DNA of 64,000 nucleotides from an uncultured Opitutaceae bacterium (lineage in GTDB: Bacteria > Verrucomicrobiota > Verrucomicrobiia > Opitutales > Opitutaceae). The stretch covers positions 3,171,627 to 3,235,626 of the forward strand of contig OX638348.1 of assembly GCA_951813085.1 (NCBI GenBank), read 5' to 3'. Made by a program: the position numbers and the translations under genes. Below are positions 1-9,227 of the stretch, one piece after another (positions within the stretch are counted from its first letter, which is position 1; the number at the start of each line of letters is the position of its first letter). Under the pieces are notes generated by a model. That model was given only the letters and a program-made list of their open reading frames with translations. It was not told where the DNA came from and ran no database searches.

Positions 1-1284
1 CTTCGCCTTTTGGGGAGCTCCATAGATCGCTCCCCTTCGTTTCCAAGTATATCGCTCGACTGTCTTAGGCGTAAACATATCATGGGCAATGCAGTCCGAA
101 TCATAGCTGAGATCCGTATCGGGCATGAAGCGCCTTGCCGCATCCCAAATCAACGGACGCCAATGCTCCTTGTTCTTTGTGTATTCTGTCTCAGAATACG
201 ATTTCCAAGTATCGTAGTTAGCTAAGCAAGTCACGCGGACGATACCCTCTGGCAATCCGAGATCTCCATATTCGAAATTATTAGGGATGCAAATAACTCC
301 ACTCGTCAGGTCTACCGGGTCTTCGGATGCACGATAGGCGAATCGATCGCGGCTATTGAAGAATATGATCGTATCCTCGCCCCAGCCAAAGCGATCCGGC
401 GACTTGTCGAATATCGAAATAGTCTCCGTGAACGAAAGTTGACCCACATTCGATTCAGCTTTCCCACCCATACTAGGGGAACAAAGCGATAGGGTTTCGG
501 GTAAGCCCGCTGATGAAAGCACGATATCTGCCTCCACCTCTTCCCCATCGTCGAGAATGAGTCGATCTACTTTCTCATTGCTAACGCGTATCTGGGAAAC
601 GCCCGTCTTCATTCTTCGAATACCCCCTGCACTTTTGTACCGCTGAAGGAGTATCTTGATTATATTTCGTATCCCATCGAGAGGACGGGCAAATCCTTCG
701 AGAAATATCGATTTAAACATCACCGCGAATTGACCGAAGTCCATATCGTCCTCCGTCGCGCTCCCATAATACATCAATGGGCAGAATAGCATGTCCTCAA
801 GCAAGGGGTCGCCTATACAGCTTCGCGCAATCTCACGAGCGGATTGATAGGGGTAGTTGAATTCCGTATCGTCGAAACTCTTGACTGCATGCACGAGCTT
901 TTGAAATCCGTCAATCTCACGGGGAAATTCGCGAGCGATTTCTGATTCGAGCACACCCACATCATTGGTGAAGCGAAGATCGCGCCCCGGAAAAGCGACC
1001 CGCGAGCCGATCTGTTCATGCAATCCCAGGTCTTCGCGACGGATTCGCAATTGCTTCAGTATTCTATTGAGCGGAGCCCCTTTCACGCCTGGCTTAACAA
1101 AATTCGTCATGGCATGGAGACCCACATCGAACTTACGTCCATCCTTGGCGTAGAAGCTATTCAAGCCACCCGGAGCGTAGTGTCGCTCGAATATGCACAC
1201 GCGCTTTCCAAAATGAGCCAATCGAATTCCTGCAGCGATACCCGACATCCCGGCCCCCAAAATCGCTACATCATATTTTTCCAT
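1..1284 (-). CDS. FAD-dependent oxidoreductase, phytoene desaturase/retinol saturase-like (partial, C-terminus off the left edge)
   Basis: The minus-strand frame is open from an ATG at 1284 to the window edge, about 428 codons. The N-terminus has the dinucleotide-binding fingerprint GAGMSG at residues 10-15, followed by FERHYAPGG, the usual start of CrtI/carotenoid-isomerase/retinol-saturase-type flavoproteins. These enzymes saturate, desaturate or isomerise polyene chains using FAD. It lies 75 bases downstream of an acyl carrier protein and a ketosynthase on the same strand, so the substrate is more likely an ACP-bound or lipid polyene than a standard carotenoid; that is inference. The C-terminus is not visible. 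Confidence 0.8.
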   Translation of the reverse strand, partial: MEKYDVAILGAGMSGIAAGIRLAHFGKRVCIFERHYAPGGLNSFYAKDGRKFDVGLHAMTNFVKPGVKGAPLNRILKQLRIRREDLGLHEQIGSRVAFPGRDLRFTNDVGVLESEIAREFPREIDGFQKLVHAVKSFDDTEFNYPYQSAREIARSCIGDPLLEDMLFCPLMYYGSATEDDMDFGQFAVMFKSIFLEGFARPLDGIRNIIKILLQRYKSAGGIRRMKTGVSQIRVSNEKVDRLILDDGEEVEADIVLSSAGLPETLSLCSPSMGGKAESNVGQLSFTETISIFDKSPDRFGWGEDTIIFFNSRDRFAYRASEDPVDLTSGVICIPNNFEYGDLGLPEGIVRVTCLANYDTWKSYSETEYTKNKEHWRPLIWDAARRFMPDTDLSYDSDCIAHDMFTPKTVERYTWKRRGAIYGAPQKAK

Positions 1285-1359
1285 CTACTGTACCTAAGTT
1301 TGGGATACAAAAATGGCCCGACAAAACCGCCGGGCCAGAAATGCTAATTGAGACGCTGG

Positions 1360-1614
1360 CTAAACCAAAGCATTGAATTTTGGAGTCAGATACTCCGCGC
1401 AACTATCCAATGAGACGAGCTGACCGTACTCAGACTCCGGCACTTCGATACCGTGCTTCTTGCGAAGCTCCATAACGATATCGAGGAAATCCATCGAATC
1501 GAGATCTAGCTGCTCCCGTAAAGCCACCTCTGGCTTTACATCGCTCAACTCCTCGTCAGGAGCGATTTCCGCGATGATATCGAGAACCACTTGTTTGCAT
1601 TCATCTTTGCTCAT
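1360..1614 (-). CDS. Acyl carrier protein
   Basis: This 84-residue acidic protein has the phosphopantetheine attachment motif LDLDSMDFLDIV, with Ser40 as the expected 4'-phosphopantetheine site. Size and helix pattern fit a type II fatty acid or polyketide carrier. It starts 17 bases after the ketosynthase stop and precedes the FAD oxidoreductase, so the three genes probably form one transcript. Because it is paired with a dedicated ketosynthase and a flavoprotein and has no visible fabD/fabG/fabH neighbours, it is more likely a specialised carrier than the housekeeping AcpP. That role is inferred from context. Confidence 0.88.
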   Translation of the reverse strand: MSKDECKQVVLDIIAEIAPDEELSDVKPEVALREQLDLDSMDFLDIVMELRKKHGIEVPESEYGQLVSLDSCAEYLTPKFNALV

Positions 1615-1631
1615 AAAAATACGTCCGCTAT

Positions 1632-2867
1632 CTAATCTAAAAAGCTCTTCACTATGAGCGCTGAATTTATACCCAGCATACCAAAGGAGTTATTCAGAAT
1701 GGCGTCAACCCGTTTTGCCTCGATAGACTGGTTCAGAACAAGGTTAGGAATCGCGCACTTCGGATCGAGCGAATCGACATTGATCGAAGGGTGGACAATC
1801 CGGTCTTCGAACGCCGGTAAATTCCCTGCCAGCTCTAGCGCCCCAGCCGCTCCCATGGCATGCCCAATAAAACCCTTTGTGTTATTGACATACGTATCTG
1901 GGCAATCGGCGAAAACCTCCGCGATCGCCTGGCATTCCTGGATATCCCCCATAGGGGTAGCGGTGGCATGGGTATTGACTATGTGGATGTCATTCGGAGC
2001 GAGGTTCGCTTTCTTCAACGCAGCCCGCATACACTGGGTCTGGCGCTCTGGATTGGGCAAAACATAGTCGGTCGCATCGGAATTCACATGATATCCAGCG
2101 ATCTCTCCGTAAATTTTCGCGTCGCGGGCCTGGGCATCTTCCAGTCGCTCAAGCGTGTACAACGCCCCTCCTTCGCTCACAACGATCCCGTTTCTATCAG
2201 CATCGAATGGCCGCGATGCCTTGTTTGGATCTGCATGATCCGCCAATGCGCCCTGGCTTTTGAATCCCGCGAAAATCCCAAAAGTGTGAATGCTCTCGGA
2301 AACCCCGCCCGCAATGGCGAAGTCCACCTCTCCGATTTGGAGCATTTGCAACGCATGCACAACCCCGAGGTTTCCAGCGGCGCACGCCGCCCCGATCGTA
2401 TAGGCCGGACCCGTCACTTTCAAATTCAAGGACGCCTCGCCCGCCGGATTATTGGCGACTGTCCTTGGATTATGATGATGCGTCCAGAACTTGGTATCGT
2501 AGTCGAATTGGGAGATATTGTGGATCTCGTTCTCGGTCTCCACATTACCATGCTCGGTGATGCCTACGTAGATTCCTACGCGATCTCGATTTATCGATTC
2601 AATATCGACTCCGGAATCTTTAAGCGCTTCTCGCGAGCAATAGATCGAAATGCTCCCAGCTCGCGTTCCCACCCGCAATTCCTTCTTCTTTTGGTAGCGC
2701 AGCGGATCAAAGTCGCAGATCCCAGCCAGTACCTCGCCCATATAGCGGATTTCGGTCCGGCTGATCCCGGCAATTCCATTCAGAAGGTTCGATCTGAATT
2801 CAGACAAGGAATTACCGTTGGGCGCCGTTAGGCCAACTCCTGTTATGACGATTCTGCTAAGCTCCAT
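1632..2867 (-). CDS. Beta-ketoacyl-ACP synthase II-like condensing enzyme
   Basis: A 411-residue thiolase-fold protein, full length for the FabF family. The catalytic triad is readable: nucleophile Cys162 in GAACAAG, His299 in NTHATATPMGD and His335 in FIGHAMGAAG. Family members condense malonyl-ACP with an acyl-ACP to extend the chain by two carbons. The Cys region reads ACAAG rather than the common ACATS, and NTHATATP replaces the usual AHGTSTP, so it is a divergent FabF, as seen in aryl-polyene, flexirubin or ladderane-type pathways. It is the first gene of a KS-ACP-oxidoreductase operon. A dedicated lipid or pigment role is inferred. Confidence 0.85.
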   Translation of the reverse strand: MELSRIVITGVGLTAPNGNSLSEFRSNLLNGIAGISRTEIRYMGEVLAGICDFDPLRYQKKKELRVGTRAGSISIYCSREALKDSGVDIESINRDRVGIYVGITEHGNVETENEIHNISQFDYDTKFWTHHHNPRTVANNPAGEASLNLKVTGPAYTIGAACAAGNLGVVHALQMLQIGEVDFAIAGGVSESIHTFGIFAGFKSQGALADHADPNKASRPFDADRNGIVVSEGGALYTLERLEDAQARDAKIYGEIAGYHVNSDATDYVLPNPERQTQCMRAALKKANLAPNDIHIVNTHATATPMGDIQECQAIAEVFADCPDTYVNNTKGFIGHAMGAAGALELAGNLPAFEDRIVHPSINVDSLDPKCAIPNLVLNQSIEAKRVDAILNNSFGMLGINSALIVKSFLD

Positions 2868-2952
2868 TTATCGAGAAGAATAAATTGCTATCCGACTTAG
2901 AATGCTCTTTGCGTAGCTAAAAGTTCCTCCTTATCAATACTAAAGCAGAAAT

Positions 2953-3942
2953 ATGAAGATACTAGTTGTCGGTGGGGCCGGTTACATTGGAAGCCATTGC
3001 GTCCGGCAAATTCAAGCGGCGGGTCATGAACCTGTGATTGTCGACAATTTCGTCTACGGCCATCGAGGCTCCGTTCCAAATGGCGTCCCCCTGCACGAAG
3101 GCGATATGGGGAATATCGAGTTCATCGAATCGATCCTCACCTCGGAATCTATCGATGTCGTCATGCACTTCGCGGCATTCACTTACGTCGGCGAATCTAC
3201 CACGGATCCTCTCAAGTACTACGAAAACAACGTCTCCAAGACGGTCGCTCTCCTTCAAGCCATGCGAAACGCGAGCGTTCCAAAATTCATTTTCAGCTCG
3301 TCTTGCACCGTGTTCGGAGAGGCCGAAGAAATGCCGCTTCATGAAGATCTCCCATTGCGCGCCTTCAGCCCCTACGGCCAAACGAAGCAGGACGTCGAAA
3401 CTATGCTGGGATTCTGCGCCAGAGCCTATGGACTCTCCTACGCAATCTTCCGCTATTTCAATGCTTCCGGAGCGGACCCCAAAGGAACGATCGGAGAAGA
3501 CCACGACCCAGAAACCCATCTCATTCCACTAGCGATTCAAGCCGCTCAGGGGAAACGAGATAAACTAACGGTTTTCGGAACGGACTATCCGACCCCTGAT
3601 GGAACCTGCCTCCGCGACTACGTTCATGTCAACGATTTGAGCCGCGCCCATATCGCCGCCTTCGAAAAGCTCGATTCGCCCGGAACCGAACTCCACTACA
3701 ATCTGGGCACTGGGAAGCCCGCCAGCGTTCTTGAAGTAATCAACGTCGTCAAGGAAGTCTCTGGTCTCTCCGTTCCCTATGATGTCGGACCAAGAAGAGA
3801 GGGTGACGTCCCCGCTGCTTACGCGAACCCAGCCAAAGCAATCGAAGAACTTGAGTGGGAAATCGAATTCCCCGATATCCAATCGATTGTCGCTTCCGCT
3901 TGGAAATGGCACCAGTCACATCCAAATGGATTCGAGCAGTAG
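2953..3942 (+). CDS. galE: UDP-glucose 4-epimerase
   Basis: A 329-residue extended short-chain dehydrogenase. It carries the NAD-binding GGAGYIGSH at residues 7-15, SSSCTVFG around 116-122 and the catalytic pair Tyr141/Lys145 in SPYGQTK. GalE interconverts UDP-glucose and UDP-galactose through a 4-keto intermediate and supplies galactose units for envelope polysaccharide. It is transcribed away from the ketosynthase operon. The gap of about 85 bases between the two divergent starts must hold both promoters. The length is normal and no defect is seen. Confidence 0.92.
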   Translation: MKILVVGGAGYIGSHCVRQIQAAGHEPVIVDNFVYGHRGSVPNGVPLHEGDMGNIEFIESILTSESIDVVMHFAAFTYVGESTTDPLKYYENNVSKTVALLQAMRNASVPKFIFSSSCTVFGEAEEMPLHEDLPLRAFSPYGQTKQDVETMLGFCARAYGLSYAIFRYFNASGADPKGTIGEDHDPETHLIPLAIQAAQGKRDKLTVFGTDYPTPDGTCLRDYVHVNDLSRAHIAAFEKLDSPGTELHYNLGTGKPASVLEVINVVKEVSGLSVPYDVGPRREGDVPAAYANPAKAIEELEWEIEFPDIQSIVASAWKWHQSHPNGFEQ

Positions 3943-4188
3943 CGCCCCACACGCCAACTCGTCGCTTCACGTCATAGCGGCGCGAAACAGCGGCGGATCT
4001 CAAGCCTCCCGATTCTAAAATAGAAAAATCAGGGTTTGGACTAGGTGAGATATTTTACGTATTTTAAGATATTTTACTGGACGCCCGTCCTTTTAATTTT
4101 CAGCCTTAACCGTTTCCTTGCTTAGCCGGAAACGAATCCCCGTATTTTAAGGTTAAGATCCAGAACCTTCAGATTTTCCTAATCTCAA

Positions 4189-4824
4189 ATGAACGTAATT
4201 GTAATCGAAGACCAAATCCTCTTTCGGGAATTGATCGTATCTGTGCTGAAGAACGACTTTAGCCTAAACGTGCTCGGAGAGTATGAGGATGGCGAATCCG
4301 GCATGGAAGCCTGCCTCGAGCACCGACCCGAATTGCTCGTGCTGGACATCAAGATCAAGAAACTCGGAGGGTTGGCTGTATTCAATCGATTGAAGGATAG
4401 AGTGCCTGATATGAAGATTATTCTGATGTCGGCTCACTTCACGCCAGAAATCGTCAAGAGCACGGTTGAGCGCGGAGTCAATGGACTCGTCACGAAAAAC
4501 AGTACGATCGAAAGCTTGAAGGATGCCGTGGGACAAATTTTGAAGGGAGCGGCCTACTATTCACCCGAGGCCTACAACCTATTGAGACAGCCTGTCACGA
4601 GCAAAGACTACAATGACAGCCTACGAATGCTGACTCCTCGCGAAACCGACGTCCTCCAAATGGTTGGTGAAGGATACAGCTCCAAGGAGATTGCCCAATC
4701 TTTCGGCTTAAGTGTGCGTACGATCGAGGCCCATCGGAGCAATATAATGAGGAAGTTGAAACTGAGAGGCGCTACCGATATGACGCGCCTGGCGGTCAAG
4801 CTTAAGCTCGTTAGCCAAGACTAG
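4189..4824 (+). CDS. NarL/FixJ-family response regulator
   Basis: A 211-residue two-domain regulator. The receiver domain (about 1-115) has acidic residues near the N-terminus (ED at 7-8), phospho-acceptor Asp53 in LVLDIK, Ser81 and Lys103. The C-terminal LuxR helix-turn-helix (about 143-205) begins LTPRETDVLQMVGEG and includes the recognition-helix segment SVRTIEAHRSNIMRKLKL. It should bind DNA as a phosphorylated dimer. No sensor kinase is adjacent, but a broken HPt-domain gene lies convergently just downstream, which hints at a lost phosphorelay neighbour. A paralogue with an internal stop sits at 48419. The AT-rich leader (about 4040-4080) contains gatattttac twice. Confidence 0.9.
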   Translation: MNVIVIEDQILFRELIVSVLKNDFSLNVLGEYEDGESGMEACLEHRPELLVLDIKIKKLGGLAVFNRLKDRVPDMKIILMSAHFTPEIVKSTVERGVNGLVTKNSTIESLKDAVGQILKGAAYYSPEAYNLLRQPVTSKDYNDSLRMLTPRETDVLQMVGEGYSSKEIAQSFGLSVRTIEAHRSNIMRKLKLRGATDMTRLAVKLKLVSQD

Positions 4825-4841
4825 CCTCGCTCCAACCTCCT

Positions 4842-5094
4842 TTAAAGGAGATCTTTAGCTTCGTTGGCGTACTGCTCGTACTCGCGTTCCAGTATTTCTG
4901 GAAGCGAGGAAAGCTCCTCCAAATCCCCTTCGTTGCGACAAATCTCGACTGCCGTCGCTGCGAGCGTGTGAATACGTAGCGCGCCCATGGCCGCGGCGGA
5001 TCCTTTCATCTTGTGAATCACATCGTGAACATCGGAATGACTTCCGGATGGCAGCGCGCTCCTTAGGCTCGCGACGAGCTCCGGTCCCTCTGGT
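4842..5094 (-). pseudogene. HPt (histidine phosphotransfer) domain fragment, 5' end cut off by IS copy 1
   Basis: The minus-strand frame running out of the IS encodes about 83 residues ending AKDLL. It contains the HPt signature HKMKGSAAAMGAL, where the first His is the expected phospho-acceptor. HPt domains relay phosphate between hybrid kinases and response regulators. The frame enters directly from the IS end at 5095, so the N-terminal part (a whole hybrid kinase or a stand-alone HPt start) is missing. The DNA on the other IS side encodes an unrelated protein, so this is a rearrangement edge rather than a simple insertion. Confidence 0.75.
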
Positions 5095-6287
5095 TGGACC
5101 CCGCAGTTTAGCCCGGTTTGAATGAGAGATTCTCGACGGGTTTCTTGTTGTTGGGCTTGGGTTTAAGCTGCCTGGGGTGGAGATCGCCCGAAGGGCGGTC
5201 GGAGCCGCAGGCAGGCTGGATTTGCCTTGTGGCAAACTCGCTGGGCGTTAGCGCGCCTGGCGATCCATGGGGCCTATGATTGCTGCAGCAGTCCTTCCAG
5301 TCCGCGAAGATCACGCGCGATTCGCTGAGCGCGCAGATCAGCTCGCGGTCGAGGCGTTCCTCGCGGAAGCGGCTGCTGAAGCTTTCGGCGTATCCGTTCC
5401 GCCAAGGGCGGCCCGGATCGATGCATAGAGCCTCGATCCCGTTCTCGGCAAGCCAGCCCTGGATGGCCTTGGCGATGAGCTCGGGCCCGTTGCCCGAGCG
5501 GATGCATTCGGGAGCCCCATGCTCGCGGATCGCCTCCTGCAGCAGGGCCAGCGCGTCGGAGGCCTTGATCGCCCGGTCGGCATGGATGCAATGGCGCTGG
5601 CGAGCGCATTCGCCTATCAGGTCGAAGGCCCGCGCAGAGCCCCTGCCGCCGCCTGCGAGGGCGGCGAGGCGGCACCTGCAGCCCCTCCTCCCTGCGGACG
5701 CGCTGGACCAGCCTCTTGTTCGCGCGGTAGCCAAGCGACCTCAGCTTTGCCGAGATCTTCTTGCATCCAAGCGTCGGATGCTCCCCCGGAAGGCGGACGA
5801 TCTCCGGCTCCAGCAAGCGCTTCCCCTCGGGCTTGGGCTTCGGAAGGTAGCGGAGCGTCGAGCGGCTGATCCCCAGCCACCGGCACGCGGCTCTCCCGGA
5901 ACGCGACAGCGCGGACTGGACCTTCGCCGCAATCCCGCGCCGGCGCTCCGGGCCCAGAGGTTTTCTTCCAGCGCGATCTCCAAAGCCTTCGTCTTGAGCA
6001 GCTGGTCGGCAAGCAGCTTCTTGAGCTCGGTGTTCTCCTTCTCCAGGTCGCGGAGGCGCTGAACCTCCTTAAGATCCATGCCTCCGTACTTGCTCTTCCA
6101 GCGATAGAAGCTCTGCGAGTTGATGTTGCGCCTGCGGCAGATCCCCTCGGTCCGAAGCCCCGTGTCGGCCTCCCTCAGTATGCGGATTATCTGCTCGGTC
6201 GCGCGTCTTGTCTTTTTCATCGATGATGTCCTTTCGTTGATCGACGAAAATCACCTCATCAAAAGTGGGCTAGTTCGCGGGGTCCCA
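5095..6287 (-). mobile_element. IS3-like insertion sequence, copy 1 (defective)
   Basis: An element of about 1193 bp whose ends form an imperfect inverted repeat: TGGACCCCGC...TTTAGCCC at the left, and TGGGACCCCGC...CTAGCCC when the right end is reverse-complemented. It holds orfA (start 6220) and orfB in the usual IS3 layout on the minus strand. Three lesions are visible against the sister copies. The orfA stop TGA is TGG. The A-AAA-AAC slippery stretch is GAAGAAAAC. An 86-bp deletion between two GAAGGCCCGC repeats (compare 12381 and 12467 in copy 2) shifts the orfB frame. No target duplication is visible and the two flanks belong to different genes. Confidence 0.88.
5741..6220 (-). pseudogene. 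IS3-like OrfA of copy 1, stop codon lost and read into the wrong frame of orfB
   Basis: The first 88 residues match OrfA of copy 3: MKKTRRATEQII, then a helix-turn-helix (about 10-50) and a leucine-zipper-like segment QRLRDLEKENTELKKLL. OrfA normally binds the IS ends and regulates transposition. Where copy 3 has a TGA stop after EKNL, this copy reads EENLW and runs on for about 70 meaningless Arg/Ser-rich residues in the wrong frame. The slippery site that would fuse OrfA to OrfB is also changed, so a functional OrfAB fusion is unlikely here. Confidence 0.8.
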
Positions 6288-6497
6288 ACCAGGTTCAAAG
6301 CACTCATCCTTGAGCACCCAGACAAGATCGCCAAGAATCTCGTCGAGAAAGTTCTTACCTACGCTACCGGAGCAAGCATTGAGTTTGCGGATCGACGCGA
6401 GATCGCCCGCATCGTTGACTCTCTTGAGAACGAAGACTACGGATTCCGGTCTCTCATTCACGCCAGCGTGCAAAGCTCCATTTTCCAATCGAAATAG
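6288..6497 (+). pseudogene. DUF1592/DUF1585-type protein, C-terminal fragment
   Basis: The plus-strand frame entering from the IS ends at a stop at 6495-6497. Its last 60 or so residues, including NLVEKVLTYATGASIEFADRR and SLIHASVQSSIFQSK, match the C-terminal DUF1585 domain of large Planctomycete/Verrucomicrobia cytochrome-like surface proteins as I remember them. The rest of the gene, usually well over 700 residues, is absent. The left side of the IS carries an HPt gene instead, so IS copy 1 joins two unrelated loci. The broken gene is followed 51 bases later by an esterase-like gene that may once have shared its transcript. Confidence 0.65.
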
Positions 6498-6548
6498 CGC
6501 TGACGCGCAACGTAGCGGATTTCTGGCTACTGCAATCCAAACCTTCCA

Positions 6549-8034
6549 ATGACAATGACCCCAAGACAGATCTCCCTGCTCGCCATCGCCGCTATCGTCG
6601 CCTCTTCAGCCATCGCTGCCGACCCACTTTACTTTCGCGAGGATTGGAAAGAAATTCCCTTCACCCTGCAGATCACGCCGGAGCACGTCGCCAACCCCGC
6701 GCTGAGGATGGAGTTGCACGGACAGGGGAAGCACAGTGTAAAGAAGTCGCATCACGAGAACAAGGAGAATGACCCCTTCTACGTGTGGTCCGGCAAGTGC
6801 GAAATGAACTGGGCTCTCTCGCTGAAGAAACAAGGGTTTCTTGCCCATCTGTCTTCGCCGAGCGCCAAGGTGCGTTGGCGAAGCAAGCAGAGCGGTGGCC
6901 ACGCTCTCCACCTTCTCGTGAAGCTGATGGTTCGTAAGCGAGCAGAGCGATCCGGGCGATGATTGGCACGAGCATGAATTCGCTCTCGATGAGCTAAGCT
7001 GGCGATACTACAGCATCGTTAAAACCCGAGCCGAAGAATCGGTGGACGCTCCTGACCTATCGCAGGTCGAGCAAATCGGATTTACGGACCTCAAGCCTGG
7101 AAGTGGCAGCCCTTCAAGCTCGCGACTCGATTGGATCGAAGTGTATGGCAAAATACTGAAATCGCCGAAGAACCCGCCCTCAGCGGTAAAGATGACGCGT
7201 ATCGTTCCCCAGCTTCCGTCTGGCGTAGAGGAACATCGCAACCTCGTCTACACTCAGTACGGAGACCGGCAGCTGACCCTCGATCTTTACAAGCCTTCTT
7301 CTGGCAAGGGGCCCTTCCCCACCGTTGTATTCATCCACGGCGGGGGCTGGTACAAAGGGGATCCCAGCAGCTACACCGCCATGGCGCAGCAGCTCGCCGC
7401 CCGCGGCTACGTGACCTTGAACATCTTCTACCGACTCGCAGGCGAAGCTCCTTTCCCTGCAGCCATCCACGACTGCAAAGCCGCTGTCCGCTGGGCACGG
7501 GCCAATGCCCGCACCTTTCGCATCGAACCGAACCAAATTGGATCCGTGGGCGGCTCCGCAGGGGGACACCTTTCCGGATTGCTCGGCACAAGCGGACAGT
7601 CAAAGCGGCTTAATGTCGCGACTGACTACGCAGACTACTCAAGCCAGATCCAAGCTTGCGCCGTCATGGCGGGCAGCATGGATCTCACAGCGGAACGGTC
7701 ACGGACTTCCGCTAGCGAAGATCCCAGGCGTCGCATGATCGCGTTCATGGATGGACGCTGGGAGCAGGCGCGTCAGAACTACATCGATGCCTCCCCCGTA
7801 ACACACGTTTCCAAGGCCACACCGCCCATGCTTTTCATGGATGGCGAATTCGATAGTCCGGGCGAGCGCTATCCCGAAATAATCGAAAAGTTGGATACAT
7901 TCGGAATCTATCACGAATCGCATGTCATTGAAAACGCGCCGCATCCCTTTTGGAGCTCCGATCCGTTCTTCGATCCTGCGCTCGATATTCTCACCCAGTT
8001 CTTCGACAAGACGCTCAAGAGCAAAGAATCCTAG
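6549..8034 (+). pseudogene. Secreted alpha/beta-hydrolase (HSL-type esterase) with N-terminal extra domain, frameshifted
   Basis: The start MTMTPRQISLLAIAAIVASSAIA is a signal peptide. The first frame runs to about 6925. The reading then continues in the next frame (VSEQSDPGDDWHEHEF...), which needs a one-base shift near 6925-6935. The N-terminal 210 residues form a beta-rich domain of unknown function. The C-terminal 280 are a hormone-sensitive-lipase-like esterase with oxyanion motif HGGG, nucleophile elbow GGSAGG and a late His in HPFW. Such two-domain secreted esterases may deacetylate polysaccharides. It is inactive as written unless the shift is a sequencing error. Confidence 0.75.
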
Positions 8035-8124
8035 TTGCGACGGTCAGAAAACCACTCCGGCTCGATAGCCCTAGCAGAATTTGCGCATTGCCTTTTCCCC
8101 TCCATTCCCGACTGATTGCTCCCA

Positions 8125-8751
8125 ATGAAGCTCACCCGAACCGTTTTCCTCCTTCCCCTCGCCTTGCTCCTCGCCAGCTGCAGCGATTCCGACACGGAGG
8201 GAGCAACTCCTTCTAGCGCCGCCTCAACGGCAACGCAAATCCCCTCAGGTCCGAGCGACGCCTTGCCCCCAATTCCTATCGAGTTCATCATGGACTCAGC
8301 GCTCAATGGAAACGTTGAAGCGATCGCCCTTTCGCTCGAAGCGGGAATCAATCCGAACGTGACCGATGAAAATGGCCGATCTCCGTTGATGCTGGCTGCA
8401 TTCAATGGACACACGGAAATCGCGGAGCGACTCCTCGAAGCGGGCGCTCGGGTCGATCTGCGCGACAATACCAATCGAACCGCTTTCATGTTCGCCTGCA
8501 CCGGTCCCAACCTGCCGCTCATCTCGCTCTTGCTGAGGCGCGGCGCGGCGATCAACGATATCGACTCACACGAAAGCTGGACCCCATTGATGTTCGCGGC
8601 CGCCGAGGGGCACCGTGACGTCGTGCAATTCCTCCTCGACAATAACGCCGATCCCAATGCTACCGACGTCGATGGTGAATCGGCCGCCTTCTTCGCCCAT
8701 CAACGCGGATTCCCCGAAGTCGCCGCCCTGATCGAAGCCAAGATGCGCTGA
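8125..8751 (+). CDS. Ankyrin-repeat lipoprotein
   Basis: I start it at the ATG at 8125 rather than the TTG at 8116, because this gives a clean lipoprotein signal MKLTRTVFLLPLALLLASC with the lipidated Cys at residue 19. A Ser/Thr/Ala-rich linker follows, then three to four ankyrin repeats covering about residues 50-205 (for example GRSPLMLAAFNGHTEIAERLL and WTPLMFAAAEGHRDVVQFLL). Ankyrin repeats bind proteins, so this is probably a periplasm-facing or outer-membrane-anchored interaction module. The partner is unknown. The gene stands alone, 90 bases after the broken esterase. Confidence 0.85.
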   Translation: MKLTRTVFLLPLALLLASCSDSDTEGATPSSAASTATQIPSGPSDALPPIPIEFIMDSALNGNVEAIALSLEAGINPNVTDENGRSPLMLAAFNGHTEIAERLLEAGARVDLRDNTNRTAFMFACTGPNLPLISLLLRRGAAINDIDSHESWTPLMFAAAEGHRDVVQFLLDNNADPNATDVDGESAAFFAHQRGFPEVAALIEAKMR

Positions 8752-8836
8752 AGCGTTTTGAACGGGATATAGTTTTAACAGGATGCGCTGCGCCCGCATG
8801 ATGCCCTTGCAGGGCTACATGATGAGAATCCTCTAG

Positions 8837-8898
8837 AATCCAACCTTACATTCAGCTCCGCTGAATCCTTATTGGGTCGCGATAGCGAGACTCCTAGC
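8837..8898 (+). repeat. 62-bp direct repeat, unit B copy 1
   Basis: It matches 9166-9227 over 62 bases with a single visible difference (TTGGGTCGCG versus TTGGCTCGCG). The unit contains the palindromes TTCAGCTCCGCTGAA and TCGCGATAGCGA. The copies are in the same orientation, about 329 bases apart. Confidence 0.9.
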
Positions 8899-9165
8899 CA
8901 CCGAATTGTCGGGGTCCATGACGAGACTAGCGACCCGTCACGGCGTAGTTCGCAGAACGTAGACGGGATGCGTTGCTAACATCGCTCTCTGCGTTCGCTA
9001 GTTCCCTCCTGCGTCGGGAAATGGGTTTCAGCAAAGCTGAAAATAGGTTCGATCTCGTAGACGATAGACCAATCCTCGATAAAAACTCATCGCCTCGTAG
9101 GGGCGCCCATTCCCGTCCTGCAATGCAGGAAGGGACAAGCGATAGCGTTGTTAGAATCCAATCCC

Positions 9166-9227
9166 ATCCAACCTTACATTCAGCTCCGCTGAATCCTTAT
9201 TGGCTCGCGATAGCGAGACTCCTAGCC
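9166..9227 (+). repeat. 62-bp direct repeat, unit B copy 2
   Basis: This is the partner of 8837-8898. It is followed by another palindrome, ATCCCGCTTAGCGGGAG, whose sister ATCCCGCTAAGCGGGAT appears at 63602-63618, so at least that stem is dispersed in the genome. Confidence 0.9.
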
